Below, one piece after another: positions 7,623 through 14,312 of a DNA stretch of 21,301 bases. The stretch's first letter is position 1, and the number at the start of each line of letters is the position of its first letter. Origin of the DNA: a virus; the IMG/VR virus record IMGVR_UViG_3300025138_000453, positions 1 to 21,301 of that record; one strand, given 5' to 3'. Position numbers and translations under genes: made by a program. The notes beneath the pieces were generated by a model. The model did not search any database and was not told the origin of the DNA. It saw nothing but the letters and a program-made list of their open reading frames with translations.

Positions 7623-7954
7623 CTGATTAAAAATCCTCTAAGTTCTACAACTGCATTAGGAGAAGTTCCAGCTACAGTTAAAATACCTTTTTCATTCAAT
7701 ACAGGTAGTCCTCCAAACTGAGACAACAACCAATTGCCTGATTCAAATGCTTTGCCATCTATAGTAATATCATTAGGTCCCATATTAATTACTGACTCAA
7801 TTCTACTAGCTTTAAAAACAGCAGTTTCATCTGTTTCTAAAGTAAATGTTAATGCATCAGAATCAACATTGGCAGCAGTATCTAAATGTAAAGTTACCCT
7901 GGCAGAGTTTTGATCTCTTGCAGTAATTCTTTTTGCTACTATTGTATTTGCCAT
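7619..7954 (-). CDS. Small beta-rich virion-type protein, unknown function
   Basis: This 111-residue protein starts MANTIVAKRITARDQNSARV, with alternating hydrophobic residues throughout. It includes FKASRIESVINMGPNDITID, a Gly/Leu-rich SGNWLLSQFGGLPVLNEKG, and the end VVELRGFLIR. This suggests an all-beta fold. It has AGGAGATGTGA before its ATG and overlaps gp21 by four bases, so the two are translated together. Small beta proteins in phage head operons are often decoration or head-surface proteins, which would fit but is not shown. It carries one DSD tripeptide like its structural neighbours. I do not recognise a family. Confidence 0.65.
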   Translation of the reverse strand: MANTIVAKRITARDQNSARVTLHLDTAANVDSDALTFTLETDETAVFKASRIESVINMGPNDITIDGKAFESGNWLLSQFGGLPVLNEKGILTVAGTSPNAVVELRGFLIR

Positions 7955-7963
7955 TCACATCTC

Positions 7964-8692
7964 CTAGTTAGACAAAGAAGCAAGACTTCTATTTCGTCCT
8001 TTAATTCTTTTTTTTGTTATCTTTGCAATCCTTGCAGCCTTTCTTTTAGCTGCAGATCCCATAGCTTTTTTGGCTCTTTTTAATTTAATGCCAAGTTTTT
8101 TCATTGATGCTTTTTGTGTTCCTGTTTGAGGTAGACATCTTCTTCCAGCAAGTCTCATACCAGGTCCACATTTTTTCTTTTTAATTATTTTACCTTTAGC
8201 TCTTCTAAAGATTACTTGTGCAGCACCTTCTGTTATAAATTCATTTCCATCTTTATCAAAATCAATATCTTCATAAACTTCATAGTCTTCAGCAAACAAT
8301 GCATCTTTCATAGCTATGTAGACTTTAATTCCATCATGGTAGCCTGTTCTATCTTCAATTCCATATTGAAGATCCATATCATCACCATCTTCCATAGGAA
8401 CAAAGTCTAAATAATATTCTGGACATTGACATTCGTCATCACTTTCATGTGATTCACATCCACAATCTTCTTCTTCATCCTGAACATTTAAACTATTCTC
8501 ATAATCTTCAACGTCATCTATATCTTCTTCAATATATTCAAAATAATTATTGATATTATTTTCTTCTTTAATGTCTTCAATTTCTTTATCAGTAAAAATA
8601 GAATTATCAACTGAAACATTACTGTTCAATTGTTCAATAACAATATTCTTTTGTTTTTCTACTATTCTGTCTTTAAGACTTTGTAGTTTCAT
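7964..8692 (-). CDS. Prohead-core-like protein with acidic N-half and basic Cys-containing tail
   Basis: I chose the ATG at 8692, six bases after AAAGGTG; an in-frame GTG at 8701 lies within that site. The protein has 242 residues. Residues about 35-110 are very acidic and hold CGCESHESDDECQC, a CxC...CxC cluster that could bind metal. An EF-hand-like loop DFDKDGNEFITE follows at about 144-155. The last 80 residues are strongly basic and start with KCGPGMRLAGRRCLPQTG, a signature I remember from marine T4-like head-region proteins. It lies between portal and protease genes, where T4 carries core genes 67 and 68. A role in the prohead core, or internal DNA binding by the tail, is inferred. The start lies inside the preceding gene. 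Confidence 0.7.
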   Translation of the reverse strand: MKLQSLKDRIVEKQKNIVIEQLNSNVSVDNSIFTDKEIEDIKEENNINNYFEYIEEDIDDVEDYENSLNVQDEEEDCGCESHESDDECQCPEYYLDFVPMEDGDDMDLQYGIEDRTGYHDGIKVYIAMKDALFAEDYEVYEDIDFDKDGNEFITEGAAQVIFRRAKGKIIKKKKCGPGMRLAGRRCLPQTGTQKASMKKLGIKLKRAKKAMGSAAKRKAARIAKITKKRIKGRNRSLASLSN

Positions 8693-8849
8693 CTTTTTCA
8701 CCTTTAATAAAATTAGTCGCTAATTCTTTTTTAATCATGTTTAATGCATTAAAAGTCTTAACGTCCAATTGATTCTTCACGTCATTAACAAATTGATCTT
8801 TATTATCAATGTTAGTTGTAAAGTCATTATTATCCATACTATTTATCAT
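8673..8849 (-). CDS. Small head-operon protein, gp67/68 position
   Basis: This is a 58-residue protein starting MINSMDNNDF if the ATG at 8849 is used; it overlaps the gp13 stop as ATGA. An ATG at 8837 (MDNNDFTT) and a GTG at 8855 are alternatives. None has an ideal ribosome site, although GGGG lies upstream of 8837. The sequence is hydrophilic and helical, with FVNDVKNQLDVKTFNALNMI and KKELATNFI. The pattern F-V-x-V-x-x-x-L followed by ALxxxKxExA resembles short proteins found between gp20 and gp21 in marine T4-like phages. A prohead core or capsid-assembly role is inferred from position. Its 3' end overlaps the next gene by 20 bases. Confidence 0.6.
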   Translation of the reverse strand: MINSMDNNDFTTNIDNKDQFVNDVKNQLDVKTFNALNMIKKELATNFIKGEKDETTKS

Positions 8850-9847
8850 CCCCACATTATAGAGTCTAGCTCTAATTGGTTATTGTTTCTAAGCTCTTCT
8901 CTCAAAGCTACTTCTTCATCTTTACCTTCGTTATATAATGTTTGTCCATCTAATTGAACACCACCTGGAAGTTCTGTGTTCATATATTTTTTAAGATTTG
9001 AACCCCATTGCATTTTTGCTAAAGATACTGAATACGATTTAAGCCAACTATCTGAATATACTTGTCCGTATATATCAGGATCAGTAACAACATAACATTC
9101 AGCTAAAAGATAGTGTGTTTTTTTACCTCCACTAGATACATTTTTAAGTCTTTGCATATCAACATCTAAGTATAATCTATTTTTATGTTTGTTAAATCTT
9201 ATAGCTGGTGAAGTATTCAAAAGAAATTCTATATGTTCAATAAAAGATTTTTGAATATAGTAAGATGTTAAACCACCTCCAGCCATACCTCCATAGAAAA
9301 AATCAAAGTTATTCAAAAAATATTGGTACTCATAATTATACATACCTGCTTGACTGAACGAATCTACCTTTGCAATTTTAGTAACTGCTATAATGTCGTT
9401 AGGAACTTTAACTCCTATCTTTCCACCATCAGTTAATGTTATATTCTGATCTTCTAAAATTTTTTCTTCAAGTGTAAATTTAGTTGAAAAACTTGCTTCA
9501 GAATCAAAAGCACCATCAGAATCTGTTTTGATATATACTCTAGCACCGGTTACATTATCTACTTTGTGCATAACTCTAGCACCTTTAATGTAAGTGCTTG
9601 AGTCAACGTAATCTTCAGCAGTCATTTCAAGATGTTTTCTAGAATTTCTTTCTAGAAATTTTTGATCAACTTTTATTAATCTGTATGTTCTTTCCGCACC
9701 GTCAAAATGATATTCCTGATATAACTGTACAGCATCGTCTATACAATCTTCCAATTGTATGTCTGCTATCTCAACGTTAATTACAGGAGCACCTAATTTT
9801 CTTAATATATAATCAGCTAATTCCTGTTTACTATTCGGTAACGGCAT
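8846..9847 (-). CDS. gp13: Neck (head completion) protein, T4 gp13-like
   Basis: This 333-residue protein belongs to the T4 gp13 family, which closes the filled head and joins it to the tail. The start, with LADYILRKLGAPVINVEI, then LEDCIDDAVQLYQEYHFDG, matches the gp13 N-terminus as I recall it. The end, LPGGVQLDGQTLYNEG followed by VALREEL, matches the gp13 C-terminus. T4 gp13 is 309 residues, so the length is near normal. GAGG precedes the ATG, and its first 17 bases overlap gp20. An exact TATAAATA lies 24 bases upstream, inside gp20. In T4, gene 13 sits with 14 and 15 rather than after 20, and no gp14 or gp15 is seen here. Confidence 0.88.
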   Translation of the reverse strand: MPLPNSKQELADYILRKLGAPVINVEIADIQLEDCIDDAVQLYQEYHFDGAERTYRLIKVDQKFLERNSRKHLEMTAEDYVDSSTYIKGARVMHKVDNVTGARVYIKTDSDGAFDSEASFSTKFTLEEKILEDQNITLTDGGKIGVKVPNDIIAVTKIAKVDSFSQAGMYNYEYQYFLNNFDFFYGGMAGGGLTSYYIQKSFIEHIEFLLNTSPAIRFNKHKNRLYLDVDMQRLKNVSSGGKKTHYLLAECYVVTDPDIYGQVYSDSWLKSYSVSLAKMQWGSNLKKYMNTELPGGVQLDGQTLYNEGKDEEVALREELRNNNQLELDSIMWG

Positions 9848-11450
9848 CTGAATCCTCTTCTATTATTGATGTATTTATATCTAAATCACTACTGTTTTCT
9901 GTAAGTGTAAATTGAGGTGATTTTTTATAGTCATCATACATATTGACAAAGTCATTGTTTGCAATATCAGCAGGAACATCTACATCTACTATTTGTTCTT
10001 TATCCATTTCATCCATAATTTGTTTGTCAATTCTTGCAATGTCCTCTTCAGTTTGACCTAGTATTTCTTTTCTTATATATTCTATAGAGAAATATTTACC
10101 GACATATTCAGACGCATCTCTTAACACATTCAATTGATCACCAAGTATTTCAATTCTTTTTAAATTCTCAAAGTGTGTATCTGATATATAATCATATGTT
10201 ATATATTGTCTCATCTCTTCAAATTCACCAGTGGTACAAACACCTTTCAATACTAATTGAACTCTTAAAACCTCATTGAATAACTCAGCAAATTGTTTTC
10301 TTATTCTATGAATGAATTTAGTAAATTTTAATTCGTCTCTACTAATATCTGAAGCTCTACCTAATTGAAAATTATTATCTTGATTGATTCTACTCATAGG
10401 AACATTAAGTGCTTGATATAATTTACCTTTAAAATATTCAACATCATCTAGATCACCTAAATTTTGTCCTCCTGGTAATGTAGTAATCTCAGTACCTTTT
10501 GATCCATCTCTTCTAGGTAACCAAAAATCTTCTAACATAGACATAAATTTTCTACTATCTCTTATAGATCCTGTCGATGGATCATAATCAATTTTGTTTC
10601 TATATCTATTCATCATGTCTTTTATATATTGTTCAGCTTTTATCTTAGGTAGCTGTCCAACATCAACATAAAAAATTCTTCTTTCAGGAGCTCTTGCAAT
10701 TCTATATACTATAAGAGCATCTTCCATTGATCTCAAATTGTTAAATGGTTTAATTGCTTTATCTAAATAACCTACAATTATACCTCTGTTTCTATCTAAT
10801 AAACCTGAAGGACAAAACACAACACTATCTTTTGATAATTTAGCTGAACTATTCATGTTCTTATCAGGCGCGTATTCAAACCACTCGTTTACTTTTGTTA
10901 GAACAGGAACACCAGATATTTTATCTTTTTGATATTCAGGCTTCACAACTCTTTTTATTTTAAGAGCATCTATAGGTCTTAGTTCAACAATACCTTCTTT
11001 AGGATTTTTTTTATCAATGATAACTTGAAAGTATAATCTTCCATCAATGTACCATTGTCTAAATAAGTCATAAGATTTTTTTTGAAATTTAAGATAATGA
11101 AGAACGTTTTTAAATTCTTTTCTCATTATCTTTTTTATTCTATCATCGATGTTTAAAGTATCAAGTCTTATTGAAACAGGAGCTCTCTCATGTTCAACAA
11201 CAAAAGCTTCGTTTACAACATCATCTATAGCAGCATCCGCTTCTGGATAAAAACTTACTGATCTATATTGTGAAATAAGTTGATGTTCGTTTCTATACTT
11301 CTTATCAAGTTCATATGTATAACCAATACGACCACCTACAGGTAGTTCAGTACCGTCATCCATTTCAACAGGTATAGGACTTACTTGTTTTTTTTCATTT
11401 TCTGGAGTGACTAAATCAAATCCAAAAAGATTAATAGTTTTTTCTGCCAT
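9831..11450 (-). CDS. gp20: Portal vertex protein (T4 gp20-like)
   Basis: This 539-residue protein forms the dodecameric portal through which DNA enters and leaves the head. It also starts prohead assembly. Family landmarks are QYRSVSFYPEADAAIDDVVNEA (about 61-82), FQKKSYDLFRQWYIDGRLYF (122-141), KEGIVELRPID, YRIARAPERRIFYVDVG (249-265), and FWLPRRDGSKGTEITTLPGG (about 311-330). T4 gp20 is 524 residues. GAGGAA precedes the start. It follows the gp19 gene by 48 bases and overlaps gp13 by 17 bases. The C-terminal tail is acidic and low in complexity, and its coding sequence contains a late promoter octamer for gp13. Confidence 0.98.
   Translation of the reverse strand: MAEKTINLFGFDLVTPENEKKQVSPIPVEMDDGTELPVGGRIGYTYELDKKYRNEHQLISQYRSVSFYPEADAAIDDVVNEAFVVEHERAPVSIRLDTLNIDDRIKKIMRKEFKNVLHYLKFQKKSYDLFRQWYIDGRLYFQVIIDKKNPKEGIVELRPIDALKIKRVVKPEYQKDKISGVPVLTKVNEWFEYAPDKNMNSSAKLSKDSVVFCPSGLLDRNRGIIVGYLDKAIKPFNNLRSMEDALIVYRIARAPERRIFYVDVGQLPKIKAEQYIKDMMNRYRNKIDYDPSTGSIRDSRKFMSMLEDFWLPRRDGSKGTEITTLPGGQNLGDLDDVEYFKGKLYQALNVPMSRINQDNNFQLGRASDISRDELKFTKFIHRIRKQFAELFNEVLRVQLVLKGVCTTGEFEEMRQYITYDYISDTHFENLKRIEILGDQLNVLRDASEYVGKYFSIEYIRKEILGQTEEDIARIDKQIMDEMDKEQIVDVDVPADIANNDFVNMYDDYKKSPQFTLTENSSDLDINTSIIEEDSDAVTE
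9872..9879 (-). promoter_or_regulatory. Late promoter inside gp20 end, before gp13
   Basis: Exact TATAAATA on the minus strand, 24 bases before the gp13 ATG, with GAGG between. It lies within codons for the gp20 tail (DINTSI region), so chance is possible in AT-rich code, but spacing matches the other boxes. Confidence 0.6.
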
Positions 11451-11498
11451 TCTGCTTCCTCATAATATTAACTAGCTACTATATATGTTATAGGAGAT

Positions 11499-12059
11499 TT
11501 ATCCTACATTGTCCGTAGTATTACTAGTCCAATATTGATACGCGATAGTACAGCTGAATTCTTCGATAGTATCTGTAGCGTCAAATGACATATCGATAGG
11601 ATCAACTTGTACAGGAAAGCAGCCTCTGAACGTATAGGTTTTTTGTACCTTATTATTTTTGTCCAATTGTTCTACTCTCCAGTCTTGTATATAAGCCTGA
11701 ATGTTAGTACCAAGTGAAGTTGTACCACCTACGTGTTGGTTGATTTGATTCATCCAAGATTCAAAAGCATTTCTAATTGCAAAGTTGTTATCATTCATAA
11801 TTGTGATAGTCCAATCTTCAAATATTCTATCACCTGCAACTTTCAATTGTCTACCTCTAAAAGGAACTGGAATTTCACCAATTGTTGATGGAGGTAGTTG
11901 AGCTCCTTTTATTAAAAAAGAACCCAGTTGTACTAATCCTAAACCTGTATTATCTGTAGATGTAACTGTACCTGGAAATCCTGGTATTACTCTAAAATAA
12001 TTTGGTCTTGCTCCACCACCTATAAGTGCTGCTTTAAAGTCGTCAATTCTTAAGGTCAT
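11499..12059 (-). CDS. gp19: Tail tube protein (T4 gp19-like)
   Basis: This 186-residue protein forms the hexameric rings of the inner tail tube. Matching T4 gp19 are GGARPNYFRV near the start, then GEIPVPFRGRQLKVAGDRIFEDWTITIMNDNNFAIRNAFESWM (about 62-104) and TYTFRGCFPVQVDPIDMSFD. The end, TIEEFSCTIAYQYW, also matches. The protein is slightly longer than T4's 163 residues. It starts one base after the gp18 stop, with AGGAG in the last gp18 codons, so sheath and tube are co-translated. A 48-base gap before gp20 carries no clear promoter or terminator. Confidence 0.96.
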   Translation of the reverse strand: MTLRIDDFKAALIGGGARPNYFRVIPGFPGTVTSTDNTGLGLVQLGSFLIKGAQLPPSTIGEIPVPFRGRQLKVAGDRIFEDWTITIMNDNNFAIRNAFESWMNQINQHVGGTTSLGTNIQAYIQDWRVEQLDKNNKVQKTYTFRGCFPVQVDPIDMSFDATDTIEEFSCTIAYQYWTSNTTDNVG

Positions 12060-12060
12060 A

Positions 12061-14250
12061 TTAAGCTCCTGCTACTTCTTCAAAACTTACTCCAGTACGT
12101 ACTGCTACAAAGTTAAGAGTAATAAAATTAATTGATCGATTTGGTTTAATGTATATATCTGCTACAAATCTATTTCCATCAATCACTGCTGGTGTGTTAT
12201 TAGTAGTATCACAAACAACTTTAAAATCTTGCATACCTCTTCTTGCTTTAATATCTTGTAAGAAAGGTTCTATGGCTGCTGTAAAATTTGCTCTTGTAAA
12301 ATCATCATTGAATTCAAACAATTGAAATTTAGCTGCTGTAGATATAGCTTTTTCTAAAACTATAAAAAGTCTTCTTACATTTATTCTATCAAAAGATGAA
12401 GGCCTAGACAACGCAGTTTTATCTCCGAATAATAATGTTCCTTGACCTCTAACAGTCACAACTGGATTAACTCTCTCTCTATACAAAGCATCTCTATCTG
12501 CTTGTTGAGGATTGTAAGATAATTTTGTAACATTTGAAACAAAACCTCTATTAAAACCAGCTGGAGACCACCATGCATCGTTTGTATATTCAGATCTTGC
12601 TGTTATTCCAGCAGTGTCACCTGCCATAGGAGCCCAAAAATATTCATCATTGTATCTATCATACATTCTTTTCCATGCAGAATCGAATACTGTATATGAA
12701 TTACTATTGAAGTCTGCAAAATAATCGGTAACTTTTTTTGCTGTAGGATTAATTACAGCTGAATCATATGAAGGTGAACAAAATACTATACAATCTTTTC
12801 TTACTTTAGCTAAATTGTCTATAGCATATTTTTGTACAGTTTTTTGTTTAGTTGCATTACCAGATCCTGAACCAAAATGATTACCTATGATTAAAGATAT
12901 ATCAATCTCTTCAGCATCTTTAAATTTATCTAAAGCTCCTGTATAATCTGCAGCGTCAATATCGTCACCTGATGATCCACCATTTAAATTATATCTTCTT
13001 ACACCTGCTATCAATGCATTTGATACAAATCTTACAAAGTCTTTTTGATTATTTTTATATATACTTGTACCTATTGCAGTCGTCTGATCACTATTAGTAA
13101 GAGCTGTTACTGCAGATCCATTAGCTTGATCTTCAGTTAAAAGATATATCCAATTACTAGTATTGTTAACTACAGTCTTATAAAAATTCTGTCCTCCATC
13201 TGCAGTAACACCGTTACCAGCTTTTGAAAGTGCTTCATGAATTTCTAAAACTTCGAATGCATTTCCAGTAATTGTTGTATCAGTTGTATGTACAATGATA
13301 TGAACTTCATCATTTACATCTGAGTCAAAAGTGTCTGTTGACCATTGTGACTTACCAGGTTTCTTATCAAAAAATACACCTGCTTTTATTGTTCCATTAG
13401 CTACTAAAGAAGTATTTAAAAAATCACTATCACTTATCGTAGCATCAATTAATATAACTCCAATTCCATTTCCTCTTGCACCTGGAAATCTAGCATAAAC
13501 AGAACCATTAGTTAGGGTTGTTTCTTCAGATATAAAATCATCTAAATTATTAAGAACAGCAGCAGTTCCAAAACCTGCACCTTGTTCTAGTTCTTCTATT
13601 GGTATAAAAGATAAACCTATTGTTGTGACTGCTGAAGGATCTGTACCTGCAGGAGTTGTAAATGTTACTGTAGCATCATTTCCTAATGAACTAGATCCAT
13701 CTGAATCAACCGAAGCATCGACAGCGTTTCCTTCTACGTTTATAGCATTTTTAATTATATTAGCAATGTCACCTGAATTACTTATATTGTCTGAATCTGT
13801 AACTCTAAATGTTAAAGCACTACCACTTGTAACTGCTCCTATTGTAACAGTTTGAGTTTTGTGTCCCTCACCATCTGAGTCTGGAAAAGTCAATACTGGA
13901 GTACCAGTAATTGTTATTGTTGTTTTTCCTGCTTCCAATGTTACAAATTCTGAAGCAGCATTTCTTGCTCCATCAGTTAGTATTCTACAAACTTGTATTG
14001 CATTTGCATATGAAAGAAAATTTGCTGCTGAGTACCAATCTGTTCTGTTGCTTTCTCCAGCAACTGTTGATACAATTGGGTTACCAAAAATAGAAACTAA
14101 CTGTTCTTCTGAACTTATTAACGTTGGTTCTAAACATGGACCCCATTCAAAATTACCTGCTATAGCTCCTGTAGAGGTTGCTACTGCTGGTATTATATTC
14201 GTTAGATCTTTTTCTTGGACCTGTACACCTGGGCTAACTTGGAACGCCAT
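12061..14250 (-). CDS. gp18: Contractile tail sheath protein (T4 gp18-like)
   Basis: This 729-residue protein forms the contractile outer sheath of the tail. The N-terminus, FQVSPGVQVQEKDL then STGAIAGNFEWGP and LVSIFGNP, is the sheath signature. The C-terminal half has VNPVVTVRGQGTLLFGDKTA, FDRINVRRLFIVLEKAI and the closing FITLNFVAVRTGVSFEEV, the conserved polymerising core. T4 gp18 is 659 residues. The excess lies mainly in residues about 95-240, a Thr/Ser/Asp-rich beta segment with several DSD tripeptides, probably a surface domain. AAAAGGAG precedes the ATG, and a late promoter and two small palindromes lie in the leader. gp19 follows after one base. Confidence 0.97.
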   Translation of the reverse strand: MAFQVSPGVQVQEKDLTNIIPAVATSTGAIAGNFEWGPCLEPTLISSEEQLVSIFGNPIVSTVAGESNRTDWYSAANFLSYANAIQVCRILTDGARNAASEFVTLEAGKTTITITGTPVLTFPDSDGEGHKTQTVTIGAVTSGSALTFRVTDSDNISNSGDIANIIKNAINVEGNAVDASVDSDGSSSLGNDATVTFTTPAGTDPSAVTTIGLSFIPIEELEQGAGFGTAAVLNNLDDFISEETTLTNGSVYARFPGARGNGIGVILIDATISDSDFLNTSLVANGTIKAGVFFDKKPGKSQWSTDTFDSDVNDEVHIIVHTTDTTITGNAFEVLEIHEALSKAGNGVTADGGQNFYKTVVNNTSNWIYLLTEDQANGSAVTALTNSDQTTAIGTSIYKNNQKDFVRFVSNALIAGVRRYNLNGGSSGDDIDAADYTGALDKFKDAEEIDISLIIGNHFGSGSGNATKQKTVQKYAIDNLAKVRKDCIVFCSPSYDSAVINPTAKKVTDYFADFNSNSYTVFDSAWKRMYDRYNDEYFWAPMAGDTAGITARSEYTNDAWWSPAGFNRGFVSNVTKLSYNPQQADRDALYRERVNPVVTVRGQGTLLFGDKTALSRPSSFDRINVRRLFIVLEKAISTAAKFQLFEFNDDFTRANFTAAIEPFLQDIKARRGMQDFKVVCDTTNNTPAVIDGNRFVADIYIKPNRSINFITLNFVAVRTGVSFEEVAGA

Positions 14251-14263
14251 CTATCGACTCCTT

Positions 14264-14289
14264 TTTGTAATTACAAAGATAATTTATCT
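14264..14289. repeat. Two adjacent small palindromes in the gp18 leader
   Basis: TTTGTAATTACAAA is a perfect 14-base palindrome (14264-14277). AGATAATTTATCT (14277-14289) is a near-perfect one beside it. Both lie between the late promoter and the gp18 Shine-Dalgarno site, so they could form mRNA hairpins near the ribosome site. They are short and could be chance. Confidence 0.45.
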
Positions 14290-14293
14290 GTTA

Positions 14294-14301
14294 TATTTAT
14301 A
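14294..14301 (-). promoter_or_regulatory. T4-type late promoter before gp18
   Basis: Exact TATAAATA on the minus strand in the 62-base gap before gp18, 43 bases upstream of its ATG. It probably drives gp18, gp19 and gp20. Confidence 0.75.
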
Positions 14302-14312
14302 TTATTAAAATT

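Noticed and set aside
8839-8846. GATAAATA near the start of the 58-residue gene
   Set aside because: It overlaps the candidate start codons, leaving no room for a leader or ribosome site.
11495-11510. TAGGA...TCCTA inverted repeat in the gp19-gp20 gap
   Set aside because: Only five base pairs with no T tract; not a credible terminator.
13859-14308. Plus-strand open frame of 149 codons opposite gp18
   Set aside because: It lies antisense to a clear sheath gene, has no plausible ribosome site or promoter, and reads as low-complexity shadow coding.
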